NCBI RefSeq assembly: GCF_934371575.1
Contig: NZ_CAKRNY010000008.1
Coordinates: 40,457-104,456, forward strand
Source of the DNA: an uncultured Blautia sp.
Lineage (GTDB): Bacteria; Bacillota; Clostridia; Lachnospirales; Lachnospiraceae
DNA length: 64,000 nt
Direction: 5' to 3'
Shown here: in pieces, positions 9,447 through 18,850 of the stretch
Position numbering within the stretch: position 1 is the stretch's first letter
How the letters are laid out: every line of letters begins with the position of its first letter
Made by a program: the position numbers and the translations under genes
Notes under the pieces: generated by a model
The model's database searches: none
What the model was told of the DNA's origin: nothing
What the model saw: only the letters and a program-made list of their open reading frames with translations

Positions 9447-9479
9447 ATAAAAAAAGGAACACATATAAGTGATCCTTTT
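9447..9479 (-). terminator. Second hairpin downstream of fba
   Basis: AAAAGGA...TCCTTTT arms (9452-9458 and 9473-9479) with an extra CAC/GTG pairing, followed on the minus strand by a run of T. It lies behind another hairpin at 9488-9520, so fba ends in tandem terminators. Confidence 0.65.
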
Positions 9480-9487
9480 CCAACTTA

Positions 9488-9520
9488 TAAAGAGGGGACT
9501 GCAAATCGCAGTCCCCTCTT
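9488..9520 (-). terminator. Terminator hairpin of fba
   Basis: A perfect 12-bp stem, AGAGGGGACTGC (9491-9502) with its complement at 9508-9519 and a 5-base loop, 29 bp after the fba stop. The T-run after it is short; the T-rich second hairpin at 9447-9479 may complete termination. Confidence 0.75.
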
Positions 9521-9548
9521 AGTCCGCATATACGGAGAAAAATTATAT

Positions 9549-10418
9549 TCAGGCTTTTCCAACGGATCCGAAGATTTCCATTTTCTCTTTAACAGTAGCC
9601 TTGATTGCATCGAAGCCAGGTGCAAGAAGCTTACGTGGGTCATATCCTTTACCCTGCTCATCTTTACCTTCCTCAATGTATTTACGTGTAGCTGCTGCAA
9701 AAGAAAGCTGGCACTCTGTATTTACGTTAATCTTAGAAACTCCAAGATCAATAGCTTTCTTGATCATGTCTGTAGGAATACCTGTACCACCATGAAGTAC
9801 TAACGGCATATCGCCTGTAAGCTGCTGGATTGCATCCAGAGTCTCAAAGCTTAAGCCCTTCCAGTTAGCCGGATATTTACCATGAATGTTACCGATACCT
9901 GCTGCAAGGAAATCGATACCAAGATCAGCAATCATCTTGCATTCCTTAGGATCTGCACACTCACCCATACCAACAACGCCGTCTTCCTCACCACCGATGG
10001 AGCCAACCTCTGCCTCTAAGGACATTCCGTGCTCTCTTGTGATCTTAACCAGTTCTTCAGTCTTAGCAACGTTCTCTTCGATCGGGTAATGGGAACCATC
10101 GAACATAATGGAGGAGAATCCAGCCTCAACACACTTCAGGCATCCTTCATAGGAACCGTGATCCAGATGAAGAGCTACCGGAACAGTAATATTCAGTTCT
10201 TCCAGCATTCCGTTAACCATACCAACAACAGTCTTATAACCTGCCATATACTTACCTGCACCCTCAGAAACACCCAGGATAACCGGGGAGTTCAGTTCCT
10301 GTGCTGTAAGCAGGATAGCCTTAGTCCACTCAAGGTTGTTGATATTGAACTGTCCGACTGCATAATGTCCAGCTTTTGCTTTTTTAAGCATCTCTGTTGC
10401 ATTCACTAACTTACTCAT
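9549..10418 (-). CDS. fba: Class II fructose-1,6-bisphosphate aldolase
   Basis: A 289-residue glycolytic enzyme that cleaves fructose-1,6-bisphosphate to dihydroxyacetone phosphate and glyceraldehyde-3-phosphate. The zinc and substrate motifs of class II aldolases are visible: ALHLDHG, EAEVGSIGG, GNIHGKYP and VLHGGTG. The start is the ATG at 10418, preceded by AGGAGGAATTTTATC; the open frame extends 15 codons further without support. The gene stands alone with its own terminators. A TAAACT 50 bases upstream may be the -10 box, but no good -35 was seen. Confidence 0.96.
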   Translation of the reverse strand: MSKLVNATEMLKKAKAGHYAVGQFNINNLEWTKAILLTAQELNSPVILGVSEGAGKYMAGYKTVVGMVNGMLEELNITVPVALHLDHGSYEGCLKCVEAGFSSIMFDGSHYPIEENVAKTEELVKITREHGMSLEAEVGSIGGEEDGVVGMGECADPKECKMIADLGIDFLAAGIGNIHGKYPANWKGLSFETLDAIQQLTGDMPLVLHGGTGIPTDMIKKAIDLGVSKINVNTECQLSFAAATRKYIEEGKDEQGKGYDPRKLLAPGFDAIKATVKEKMEIFGSVGKA

Positions 10419-10557
10419 GATAAAATTCCTCCTATCTTTTGGAAACACCTTAACTATTTCCATCGTTTGTAGTTTAGCAGATTTTCCCCAATTCGTCTAC
10501 CTCTTTGAAAAAAATTTCAAAATCATTTCCACATAAGACCATTTTTTCCTATCATTC

Positions 10558-12690
10558 TTATTCTTCTACGAAAATAGTCGGATTCTCGCACTTGTGATAC
10601 AGTACCATAGCACCAAATGCCGGCATCGGTACGTTGATCACTCCTGCCTTAGCCGTATATTCATATTCTTCTGTAGTATATCCATCGCGATATGACAGCA
10701 TGATTCTTTTTAATACAGAATCCTTCAGCCTGCTGATTCCCGTCTTCCAAACCTCAATCTCAACCTCACGATCCTCATTTCGGTTGTTCAGGATCACGAT
10801 CATTCTCTCATCATAAGAGAATCTTCCGAAGCAAAGCCCCTGATAGTCATTCCAGAGGAATACTAAAGAACCATTGTTAAGGAACTTATACTGTTTATGA
10901 AGTCGGATCATATCCCTGTGAAACGCAATCATCATCTGATCCTCATTTCCCCAAGGATATGTTCTCCTGTTATCCGGATCTGTAAAACCACAGACACCTG
11001 CCTCATCTCCATAATAGACAGTAGGTGCACCTGGCCAGGTCATCTGTACCACAACACCCTCACGCATAACTGCCGGATTAATATTCTGGGATGCCGCCTC
11101 TGCACCTGCATAGGAAATTCGTCCAACACGGCGATTGGTTCTTGTCAGGAATCTGGAATGGTCATGGTTTGACAGCTCATTCATGGATGTATACAGAGCA
11201 GACATATGAAGCGCTCTCATATGCGTCTTCATGGCTCCGATAAAGGCGTCACTGTTTCCATAAAGATCATCCCGGCACTCATCACTGTGCTTCTCCATTC
11301 CTGTAAGGAACCAGGTCAGCGGCTCCATAAAGGCATCGTAGTTCATAACAGTATCCCATTCATCTCCCTGCAGCCAGCTCTCAGGATTACCGTAATGCTC
11401 TGCAAGAATGATGGCATTTGGATTTGCTTCTTTCACTGCTTTTCTGAAATCTTTCCAGAACTGATGGTTAAAGCTGTTACTGTGACCAAGATCTGCTGCC
11501 ACATCCAGTCTCCAGCCATCCACATTATATGGCGGGGATACCCACTTTTTACCAATCGCAAGAATCTTGTCATAAAGATCCCTGGAAGCCTCATAATTCA
11601 ACTTCGGCAGGGTGTCATGGGTCCACCATCCATCATAAGTAGGATTATATGGCCAACGGTTTTCATCATAAAAATTAAAGTAATATCTGTACGGACTGTC
11701 TGCTGAAATATAAGCTCCCTTTGGATATCCCTCCTGATTCTCATAAATCCGCTCTCTATCCATCCATTTGTTAAAGGAACCACAATGGTTGAATACACCA
11801 TCCAGGATCACCTTCATGCCTCTCTTATGAATTTCCTCCACAAGCTTTGCAAACAGCTCATTACTTGCCTCCAGATTACGCTTATCCGTCACGCGCTTAA
11901 TAAATTTCTGTGCATGGGCATTCTCCCTGTCACCCTCATTCAGAAGACCGCCCTCCATGTCTTCCACAATCTTTCCATAGTGAGGATCCACATATTCATA
12001 ATCCTGAATATCATACTTATGGTTGCTGGGAGAAACGAAAATAGGATTCAGATAAAGTACCTCTACTCCAAGATCCTGCAGATAATCCAGCTTATCCATA
12101 ATCCCCTGAAGGTCGCCGCCATAAAACTCACGAACTCCCATAACTGCCGGAATCTTTCCCCAGTCTCTGACTCTTGAAGTCATATCACCAATATAAAAAT
12201 ACTCTCTGTCTTCCACATCATTAGTGGGATCCCCATTGCAGAAACGATCCACAAAAATCTGATACATAACTGCACCTTTTGCCCACTCCGGTGTATCATA
12301 CCCCGGATAGATTTCAAATTCAAGGCGCTCCTCATGATTCATGGAAACACCCTGGTAATTATAATAACAGGTTACCCAGCCATAAACTATCTCAAAATGA
12401 TACCGGATAATTTCCTCTCCCATAATAATGGAAGTTTCGTAATAATCGAATCCGTTTGATTTTGCGCAGCGCTCCATCTGCTGGCGCTTACCGTCATAAA
12501 CCAGATAAACCATATCGACATTATTACGCTTGGTACGGAAGCGAATACGGACTTTGTCTCCTGTTTTGGGATTTGACGGACAGCGATAATAATCAGAACC
12601 ATCGCTGAACAATGCCTCTGTATTCAAAACCGGCCTCATATTTAATATATATTGCATTTTCTTCATTATATCTGCATTATTACAATCCAT
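10558..12690 (-). CDS. Glycoside hydrolase family 13 (neopullulanase/maltogenic amylase-like)
   Basis: A 710-residue enzyme acting on alpha-glucans. The first 130 residues look like the beta-sandwich N-domain (CBM34 type) of neopullulanases and cyclomaltodextrinases. The GH13 barrel follows with DGVFNHCG, GWRLDVAADL (nucleophile Asp), ILAEHYGN (acid/base Glu) and SNHDHSR (transition-state Asp). No signal peptide is present, so it should act in the cytoplasm on imported malto-oligosaccharides. The start ATG has GAGGG six bases upstream. It is a single-gene unit with its own promoter and a cre-like box. Exact specificity within GH13_20 and neighbouring subfamilies cannot be read from sequence alone. 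Confidence 0.93.
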   Translation of the reverse strand: MDCNNADIMKKMQYILNMRPVLNTEALFSDGSDYYRCPSNPKTGDKVRIRFRTKRNNVDMVYLVYDGKRQQMERCAKSNGFDYYETSIIMGEEIIRYHFEIVYGWVTCYYNYQGVSMNHEERLEFEIYPGYDTPEWAKGAVMYQIFVDRFCNGDPTNDVEDREYFYIGDMTSRVRDWGKIPAVMGVREFYGGDLQGIMDKLDYLQDLGVEVLYLNPIFVSPSNHKYDIQDYEYVDPHYGKIVEDMEGGLLNEGDRENAHAQKFIKRVTDKRNLEASNELFAKLVEEIHKRGMKVILDGVFNHCGSFNKWMDRERIYENQEGYPKGAYISADSPYRYYFNFYDENRWPYNPTYDGWWTHDTLPKLNYEASRDLYDKILAIGKKWVSPPYNVDGWRLDVAADLGHSNSFNHQFWKDFRKAVKEANPNAIILAEHYGNPESWLQGDEWDTVMNYDAFMEPLTWFLTGMEKHSDECRDDLYGNSDAFIGAMKTHMRALHMSALYTSMNELSNHDHSRFLTRTNRRVGRISYAGAEAASQNINPAVMREGVVVQMTWPGAPTVYYGDEAGVCGFTDPDNRRTYPWGNEDQMMIAFHRDMIRLHKQYKFLNNGSLVFLWNDYQGLCFGRFSYDERMIVILNNRNEDREVEIEVWKTGISRLKDSVLKRIMLSYRDGYTTEEYEYTAKAGVINVPMPAFGAMVLYHKCENPTIFVEE

Positions 12691-12727
12691 AACATCCCTC
12701 TTTCATATAATTAACGCTTTATAATTT

Positions 12728-12756
12728 ATTGTAACTGAAATCCAGCGTTTCCACAA
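12728..12756 (-). promoter_or_regulatory. GH13 gene promoter with cre-like box
   Basis: TTGTGG (12751-12756), a 17-bp spacer and TACAAT (12728-12733) on the minus strand. The sequence TGTGGAAACGCTGGATT (12739-12755) overlaps the spacer and -35 and fits the CcpA cre consensus (TGNAANCGNWNNC) with one mismatch. Repression by CcpA in the presence of glucose would be expected (inference). The rest of 12691-13041 holds only the ftsH terminator. Confidence 0.5.
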
Positions 12757-12871
12757 CAGCTAAAATTCGGTTTATTCTCCAAACTTCCGCCCATCTTACC
12801 GACGATTTCACCAAATGTCATTCACCATGACACAGAACTGTAACCGCCAGAGTTTTTTCGCCCCTTAACGT

Positions 12872-12903
12872 AAAAAAGACAGCCGGTAAAAGCTGTCTTT
12901 TTT
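12872..12903 (-). terminator. ftsH operon terminator
   Basis: AAAAAAGACAGC and its perfect complement (12-bp stem, 8-base loop), about 140 bp after the ftsH stop. T-runs on both strands would let it work in either direction. Confidence 0.85.
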
Positions 12904-13041
12904 GGAGAAGGTATTTCTTCTTATGGGGTGTAGCAAAAACTATATAATGTATTGGGGGGTTTTTACGATGTATATAATACCATGTGTCTATCAAAAAGTG
13001 TGCACAAACTTCACAAAAATCGCCATTACTTTTTGTGCATG

Positions 13042-14892
13042 TTATATACTCTCGTTTGTTTTTCCCTCTTTTTCCATTGTAAAAAGTGCTTCAAACTCTT
13101 CCCGATGCACCTTTTCCTTCTCGAGAAGCAACTTCGCACAACCATGAAGAACCTCCATATGCTCAGAAATAATTTTCTTCGCATTATCATGGCACTCCTC
13201 TATTATACTATGCATTTCACTGTCAATTGCCTTTGCAACATCCTCACTGTAGCCACGGGTATGTGCCAGATCCCTGCCGATAAATACCTCATCTTCATCA
13301 TCCCCATAGGAAATAAGACCAATCTTATCAGACATACCATACTTTGTCACCATGGCACGCGCCTCGCTGGTAGCACGCTTGATATCATTTGAAGCGCCGG
13401 TTGTAATGTCTCCAAAGATCAGCTCCTCAGCCACACGGCCGCCAAGAAGTGTGGTAATATCCTGAAGCATCTTGCCTCTTGTGTTAAACATTTCATCATT
13501 TTCAGGAAGAGGCATGGTATATCCGGCAGCTCCCATTCCTGTAGGAATAATAGAAATGGTATAAACAGGTTCCATATCCGGCAGTACATGGAATAAAATA
13601 GCATGACCTGCCTCATGGTAAGCTGTGATTCTCTTCTCCTTCTCGGAGATCACCTTACTCTTCTTCTCTGCACCGATACCCACCTTAATAAATGCATTTT
13701 TAATATCCTTCTGACGAATAAATGCATGCCCTCTTCTTGCTGCTGCAATAGCAGCCTCATTCATCAGGTTCTCAAGATCAGCGCCTGTAAATCCAGCTGT
13801 AGTCTGGGCAATCTGCTTCAGATTCACATCCTCACCAAGCGGTTTATCCTTGGCATGAACATGGAGGATTTCCTCTCTTCCCTTAATATCAGGACGCCCA
13901 ACACCGACCTTACGGTCAAAACGTCCCGGACGAAGGATTGCCGGATCCAGAATATCCACACGGTTTGTAGCTGCCATCACAATGATTCCTTCATTTACTC
14001 CGAAACCATCCATTTCCACAAGGAGCTGATTCAGAGTCTGCTCTCTCTCATCATGACCACCGCCCATACCAGTTCCACGCTGTCTTGCAACTGCATCAAT
14101 CTCATCAATAAAAATAATACATGGTGCGTGACGCTTACCCTCTTCAAAAAGATCCCTTACACGGGAAGCACCTACACCAACAAACATCTCCACAAAATCA
14201 GAACCGGAAATAGAGAAAAACGGAACTCCCGCTTCCCCTGCAACAGCCTTGGCAAGAAGGGTTTTACCTGTTCCAGGAGGGCCTACGAGAATCACACCTT
14301 TCGGAATTCTGGCTCCTACCTTTGTATATTTCTGAGGATCCTTCAGGAAATCTACAACCTCCTTCAGTTCCTCCTTTTCTTCCTCCAGACCGGCTACATT
14401 CTGGAAGGTTACTTTCTTATCATCCGGCATAGACATTCTTGCCCTGCTTTTACCGAAATTCATCATCTTGGCATTGGTACCGCCACCTCCGCCTGACATC
14501 TGACGAGTCATCATCAGCATAAGAAAGATGAGCAGACCACAGGAAAGAAGCACTGGAAATACAGAGTTCAAAAAAACACTCTGCTTCGGTACATCCTCCA
14601 CGGCAGGATCTAGCCCGTTCTCACGAAGAAGCTGCTCTGCCTCATTTACATCTGCCACATAAATACGCTTCTGTCCCTCGTCTTTCACATTCACGACCAC
14701 AGAACCGGTTGGAACCTCACTGTTCTGATGAATCGAGGCACTGGTCACTCTACCATCCGTCACCGCCTGCTCCAGCTGTCCATAGGTATAATCACTCTGG
14801 ACAGTAACCTGATTGTTCAAATACAGGTAGCCTGCGATCAACGCTACGACCAATACAAGATACAAGCCAATTCTGCCTGACTGCTTATTCAC
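13042..14892 (-). CDS. ftsH: ATP-dependent zinc metalloprotease FtsH
   Basis: A 616-residue membrane-bound AAA protease that degrades misfolded membrane and regulatory proteins. It has two N-terminal transmembrane helices (residues 8-25 and 108-128) with an extracytoplasmic domain between them, Walker A GPPGTGKT at 204-211, Walker [10 protein letters not shown], the second region of homology ([20 protein letters not shown], residues matching SRH), and the zinc site HEAGH near residue 430. The length is usual. It follows hpt by 16 bp and closes the spoIIE-tilS-hpt-ftsH run conserved in Firmicutes. Confidence 0.98.
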   Translation of the reverse strand: MNKQSGRIGLYLVLVVALIAGYLYLNNQVTVQSDYTYGQLEQAVTDGRVTSASIHQNSEVPTGSVVVNVKDEGQKRIYVADVNEAEQLLRENGLDPAVEDVPKQSVFLNSVFPVLLSCGLLIFLMLMMTRQMSGGGGGTNAKMMNFGKSRARMSMPDDKKVTFQNVAGLEEEKEELKEVVDFLKDPQKYTKVGARIPKGVILVGPPGTGKTLLAKAVAGEAGVPFFSISGSDFVEMFVGVGASRVRDLFEEGKRHAPCIIFIDEIDAVARQRGTGMGGGHDEREQTLNQLLVEMDGFGVNEGIIVMAATNRVDILDPAILRPGRFDRKVGVGRPDIKGREEILHVHAKDKPLGEDVNLKQIAQTTAGFTGADLENLMNEAAIAAARRGHAFIRQKDIKNAFIKVGIGAEKKSKVISEKEKRITAYHEAGHAILFHVLPDMEPVYTISIIPTGMGAAGYTMPLPENDEMFNTRGKMLQDITTLLGGRVAEELIFGDITTGASNDIKRATSEARAMVTKYGMSDKIGLISYGDDEDEVFIGRDLAHTRGYSEDVAKAIDSEMHSIIEECHDNAKKIISEHMEVLHGCAKLLLEKEKVHREEFEALFTMEKEGKTNESI

Positions 14893-14908
14893 TTGTATAA
14901 TTCTCCTT

Positions 14909-15436
14909 TCATTCGAACTCTACCACTCCGATATATGGCAGATTTCTGTATTTCTGGGCATAATCAAGACCATAACCCACAACAAATTCATCCGGAATAT
15001 TGAAACAGCAGTAATCCACATCAACACCTTCTACCACTCTGCGATCCGGTTTATCCAGTAAAGTACAGAGTTTAACGCTGTTAGGATTACGTCTTTTCAG
15101 AACATCCAGCAGATAGCTTAATGTTCTTCCGGAATCAATAATATCCTCTACAACAAGAACTTCTTTATCCTCAAGCGGCTGATCCAGATCTTTGACAATC
15201 TTTACAACTCCGCTTGATTTTGTGTCATCTCCGTAACTGGAAACAGACATGAAATCAAGAGTTACAGGTATTGTAATCCTTTTAGCCAGCTCACACATAA
15301 AGAACACTCCGCCCTTAAGGACACAGATCATGTGGATCTCTTTCCCCTTGTATTCTTCACTGATCTGGGCTGCCACTTCACAGATTCTCTTTTCCACAGT
15401 TTCCTCATCCAGTAAAACTCTGATTTTTTCACTCAT
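14909..15436 (-). CDS. hpt: Hypoxanthine phosphoribosyltransferase
   Basis: A 175-residue purine salvage enzyme that makes IMP/GMP from hypoxanthine/guanine and PRPP. The PRPP-binding loop VVEDIIDSGRTL is intact, as are SVSSYGDDT and the C-terminal VVGYGLDYAQKYRNLPYIG. I start at the ATG at 15436, which overlaps the tilS stop by 8 bases and is preceded by AAGGAGGAAATG; an ATG three codons earlier (15445) is possible. The tilS-hpt order is conserved, and in Bacillus TilS and HprT are known to influence ftsH expression. Confidence 0.96.
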   Translation of the reverse strand: MSEKIRVLLDEETVEKRICEVAAQISEEYKGKEIHMICVLKGGVFFMCELAKRITIPVTLDFMSVSSYGDDTKSSGVVKIVKDLDQPLEDKEVLVVEDIIDSGRTLSYLLDVLKRRNPNSVKLCTLLDKPDRRVVEGVDVDYCCFNIPDEFVVGYGLDYAQKYRNLPYIGVVEFE

Positions 15437-16853
15437 GATTATCATTTCCTCCTTGGTATTGTATTTCTAATATTCTCCTTGTTCTGGGAGTAATTTTATA
15501 ATTCTCGTTTATTCTGCCTCCCACCACCCACAAGACCTCAGAACCGGCGCACAGAAGCAAGATACTGTCTCTTTCTTCTGATGGAATCTTCTCATCTATG
15601 AAATAACGGTTCAGCTTTTTACGGCCTCCTCTGTTATCTACAACGAGAAAATCTCCCGACTGTCTGGTGCGAATGGACAATTCCTGTTTTATTTTATCAT
15701 AATCCAGCCATTTCGTATACTTTTTTTCTTCAATCTTCTGCCCTTCATAGAAAAATATTTTCAGGATCCATCTGTCTGCAGGCAAAAATCCCTGCTCTCC
15801 CGCATTTTCCATATCCTCACGCCGCAGTGGGATTCCCTCTTGCAAAGGTAACTGTTTCGCTTCTGTTTTTCTCAGCAAAATTCCACCATATGTTCTGACA
15901 GCTTCCAGATCATATGGTAAAATTATCTTTCGTCCTACCTGAAGCTTTAAAAGCTTCTCCACATTTTTTACGTGAATACGGGTAAAATCCTTACGTTTTC
16001 CTGCCAGTTTCTCAAAAACCTGAAGCACACCGTAAGATGCCACAACAGGCTCTTCCTTCCAGAATTCCTCAAAAAGAAAGATTCCCTGTTTTCGCTTTTC
16101 TCCATACTTTTTCACAAGAGCCTCACCCTGACATGAAAGATATTGCTCCACTTCACTAACCATTTCTGCTGTCTCTGCCATATGATGGACAGACGCCGGA
16201 TTGATCTGATTCTCCAAAACAGGCAATACCTGATGTCTCAGCCGGTTTCTCGTATAATCGTCTGTAAGATTGGTACTGTCTGTCACATAAGGAATCTGTT
16301 CTTCCATTAAATACTTAACAATTTCCTGTTTATTTAAACACAAAATCGGACGAATGATCTGGTCCCGCACTGGCTGGATAGCTGCCAGTCCTTTCACACC
16401 TGTTCCCCGGCATAGATTATGGAGCAGTGTCTCCGCCACATCATTTTCATTGTGGGCAAGAGCAATACGAACTCTTGCTTTTTCTGCCAAATTCACGGAA
16501 AAATCCTCAGCTGCTCTGGAAAAAGCATCCTGTCTTACCCTTCTTCCAGCTTCCTCATGCCCAATTTTCCACTTTTTTGCAAGCTCTGGCACAAAATAGT
16601 GATAACACAAAAACGGAATTCCCCATTTCCTGCAGGACTCTTTCACAAATTGTTCATCCCTGTCAGCTTCCTCGCCGCGGATACCATGATGCACATGTAC
16701 CGCACACAATGAAAAAGGCACTTCATTCTGATATCTTTTTAACAATGCCAGCAATGCCATGGAATCCCCACCGCCGGAAACACCTGCAAGAACCATATCT
16801 CCGTTCTCTATCATTCCATGCTCTTTAATATATGCTTTTATCTTCTGATACAT
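15429..16853 (-). CDS. tilS: tRNA(Ile)-lysidine synthase TilS
   Basis: A 474-residue ATP-dependent enzyme that converts C34 of tRNA-Ile(CAU) to lysidine, so that it reads AUA. The PP-loop ATP pyrophosphatase motif SGGGDSMALL lies near residue 26. The N-terminal domain includes VHVHHGIRG and ALAHNENDVAETLL, and the C-terminal TilS domain follows with IDEKIPSEERD. The start ATG at 16853 is clear. Essential for decoding; of interest because the sufC gene in this window begins with an AUA codon. Confidence 0.95.
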   Translation of the reverse strand: MYQKIKAYIKEHGMIENGDMVLAGVSGGGDSMALLALLKRYQNEVPFSLCAVHVHHGIRGEEADRDEQFVKESCRKWGIPFLCYHYFVPELAKKWKIGHEEAGRRVRQDAFSRAAEDFSVNLAEKARVRIALAHNENDVAETLLHNLCRGTGVKGLAAIQPVRDQIIRPILCLNKQEIVKYLMEEQIPYVTDSTNLTDDYTRNRLRHQVLPVLENQINPASVHHMAETAEMVSEVEQYLSCQGEALVKKYGEKRKQGIFLFEEFWKEEPVVASYGVLQVFEKLAGKRKDFTRIHVKNVEKLLKLQVGRKIILPYDLEAVRTYGGILLRKTEAKQLPLQEGIPLRREDMENAGEQGFLPADRWILKIFFYEGQKIEEKKYTKWLDYDKIKQELSIRTRQSGDFLVVDNRGGRKKLNRYFIDEKIPSEERDSILLLCAGSEVLWVVGGRINENYKITPRTRRILEIQYQGGNDNHE

Positions 16854-16895
16854 ACTATCTCAGCCTCTAATATTACATTTTCTTCCAAACACATT

Positions 16896-18386
16896 TTATT
16901 TCTTCCACATCCCGGCTACAAGCACCGTCATGTCGTCTCTGGCACAGTAATCGCTGTATCCCAGCACCCTCTCCAGAATTCCCCGACTCATCTCCTTTGG
17001 AGTCTCCTCATGAATATCCATGATGATCTCCTTCATGGTCTCCTCTTCACGCATAGCGGGCAATGCATCCAGAACACCGTCCGTCATCATGATCAGATAA
17101 TCGCCGTGATACAGTTTTCTGGAAGAAGTCTCAAAATCAACCTGCTGCATCAGTCCTGCAGCCAGACTCTCCGAAGAAATTGCTTCCACCCAGTGATCAC
17201 GCTTAATAAAGGTAGCTGATGCTCCTGCTTTCAGGAAATTACAGATCCCTGTATATAAATCTACGGCACAGATATCAACTGTAGAAAACTTTCCATCCTG
17301 CCCTTTCATTACAAGGGCTGAATTTACCATTTTTGCCGCTGTCTCCTGGGAAAAACCGGATTCCAGGAACTGTTCCAGAAGTTCTACCACTTCCTCGCTC
17401 TCCCTGCAGGCTTCCACTCCGGATCCCATTCCGTCTGAAAGACACATCACAAAGCGCCCGGCATCCTCCTGGCGGCAGATATAATTATCCCCTGAAACCT
17501 TTTCCTGCTCTTTTGTCAGCTTGGCAACTCCATAAAGGATCTGATAGCTTACATCCTCAACAAAGTGAACAGTGTGATATTCTCCGTTTACAATTCTTCT
17601 CCCTCCTCCGGCAGCTGCCATAGGAGTCCCAAATTCCTGCGAAAGAAGCTGGGCTACTTCATTTACCGAAATACACTGTCCGCTTCTTGCACGCATGGTA
17701 AGAAAAATCTGACGTCGGCCTTCAACCTTGTCCATCACCCATATCTGCTTCACAATTATATGACGCTTTCCCAGAAGCTTCTGCAATTCATTCACAAGCG
17801 GCTGGTCTGCAGGCGAAATATCATACAGATCTTCCGCAACCATATCTATGATTTTTGACATTTCCTGAAGCTGCTGAGCCACAGCAAGGCGGCTCTCAAT
17901 CATACGGTTATCAAAAAGAAGCTGCTGGCGTTCCCGCATATATGCGTTTCCAAGAGCTTCATAATACTGAGAAAAACGACTGCATATACTCATCCAGCCG
18001 CTTTTTGTCTCCTGTATTTTTTCCGGATTTCCTTCTTCCATGGAACGAATCATTTCCTCGCTTCCCCTGTACGTATCCCGTGACTGGGCTCCCCAGCATA
18101 TTTCCCGCTGATAACAGCGGCTGCAGATCTCATCGCTGGTTTCCCGTATAATGCTTTCCACCTGACCGCTGCTCAGATAATCCTTCCTGTAAGGCAATCC
18201 GTAAAAACTGTCTGCTAATTTTCGAAAAGACGCCGCATATCGTTCAACCTTCTCCTTCTGGGGATTTTTTTCTTCGGTCAGCTGTTCTGCCTTAAGGAAG
18301 CTTCTTCCCCTGAAAAAAGTTTTTGCCATGTCCCGCACCACCAGCAGTACACTGATCACGAGCATGGCAATTATCCATTCCTGCAT
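16896..18386 (-). CDS. spoIIE: SpoIIE-type PP2C phosphatase, short form
   Basis: A 496-residue sporulation phosphatase that should dephosphorylate SpoIIAA and so activate sigma-F in the forespore. The C-terminal PP2C domain keeps the metal-binding motifs LSDGMGSG, MMTDGVLDA and RDDMTVLV. The central region keeps the Cys-rich stretch CSRCYQREICW of SpoIIE region II. The N-terminus has a single transmembrane helix (WIIAMLVISVLLVV) in place of the ten helices of the roughly 825-residue Bacillus protein. Start at ATG 18386 with GGGGAG before it; the longer frame has no support. The position (divIC upstream, tilS-hpt-ftsH downstream) and the Spo0A-type promoter identify it as spoIIE rather than another PP2C. 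Confidence 0.88.
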   Translation of the reverse strand: MQEWIIAMLVISVLLVVRDMAKTFFRGRSFLKAEQLTEEKNPQKEKVERYAASFRKLADSFYGLPYRKDYLSSGQVESIIRETSDEICSRCYQREICWGAQSRDTYRGSEEMIRSMEEGNPEKIQETKSGWMSICSRFSQYYEALGNAYMRERQQLLFDNRMIESRLAVAQQLQEMSKIIDMVAEDLYDISPADQPLVNELQKLLGKRHIIVKQIWVMDKVEGRRQIFLTMRARSGQCISVNEVAQLLSQEFGTPMAAAGGGRRIVNGEYHTVHFVEDVSYQILYGVAKLTKEQEKVSGDNYICRQEDAGRFVMCLSDGMGSGVEACRESEEVVELLEQFLESGFSQETAAKMVNSALVMKGQDGKFSTVDICAVDLYTGICNFLKAGASATFIKRDHWVEAISSESLAAGLMQQVDFETSSRKLYHGDYLIMMTDGVLDALPAMREEETMKEIIMDIHEETPKEMSRGILERVLGYSDYCARDDMTVLVAGMWKK

Positions 18387-18452
18387 ATTCTCCCCTCCCC
18401 TGTACAGCCTTATGGAGCTGCTGTTCCTAACCTGCTGCAGCACCTTATGCCT

Positions 18453-18496
18453 ATTATAGGGGACAGATATCAAAATATATGTCAAACGACGGCGAA
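18453..18496 (-). promoter_or_regulatory. spoIIE promoter with 21-bp spacer and tandem 0A boxes
   Basis: On the minus strand a perfect TTGACA (18480-18485) and a perfect TATAAT (18453-18458) are 21 bp apart. Two 0A-box-like heptamers, TGTCAAA (18480-18486, one mismatch to TGTCGAA) and CGGCGAA (18490-18496, two mismatches), are spaced exactly 10 bp and overlap the -35. Spo0A-activated sigma-A promoters in Bacillus (spoIIG, spoIIE) have this same long spacing. Transcription should be induced by phosphorylated Spo0A at sporulation onset. Confidence 0.75.
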
Positions 18497-18535
18497 TACT
18501 AAAAAAAATATATCGTCAGAAACTTCCAATCTTCG

Positions 18536-18850
18536 TTACTTCTCTTCCTGGAAAATAATCTCATTCTCCTTCACAAGCCCCAGCTTCTCCCTGGCAGCTT
18601 CCTCTGCATACTCATCCGTAAGCATATATTCCTTCAGGTCCTCAATCTCCTGGGTACGAGCCTGCTCATCCTCAATCTGCTGACTTAATGCCTCCGCCCT
18701 GGTCTCATAACCGGCGAGAACTTCCTTAAGATCCCGGCTCTGTACCATAAGGAACAGCATAAGCACTAAAACGATCAGAGAAATGCCGAACATTCCCAGA
18801 TGGTTATACCCTATTGTCTTTTTTCTTCGCTTTTTCCCTGATTTTCCCAA
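18536..18850 (-). CDS. divIC: Septum formation protein DivIC/FtsL family
   Basis: A 104-residue bitopic membrane protein: a basic N-terminus (GKSGKKRRKKT), one transmembrane helix (residues 19-37), then a coiled coil of about 45 residues and a C-terminal YAEEAAREKLGLV segment characteristic of DivIC/FtsB. It scaffolds the division septum with FtsL and DivIB. Its start lies within the end of yabQ (47-base overlap). Context between yabQ and spoIIE is as in Bacillus. Confidence 0.9.
   Translation of the reverse strand: MGKSGKKRRKKTIGYNHLGMFGISLIVLVLMLFLMVQSRDLKEVLAGYETRAEALSQQIEDEQARTQEIEDLKEYMLTDEYAEEAAREKLGLVKENEIIFQEEK

Noticed and set aside
12902-13147. Hydrophobic + strand frame at the end of ftsH
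   Set aside because: Starts in the ftsH terminator and runs antisense into ftsH; the hydrophobic composition is a by-product of the reverse strand.
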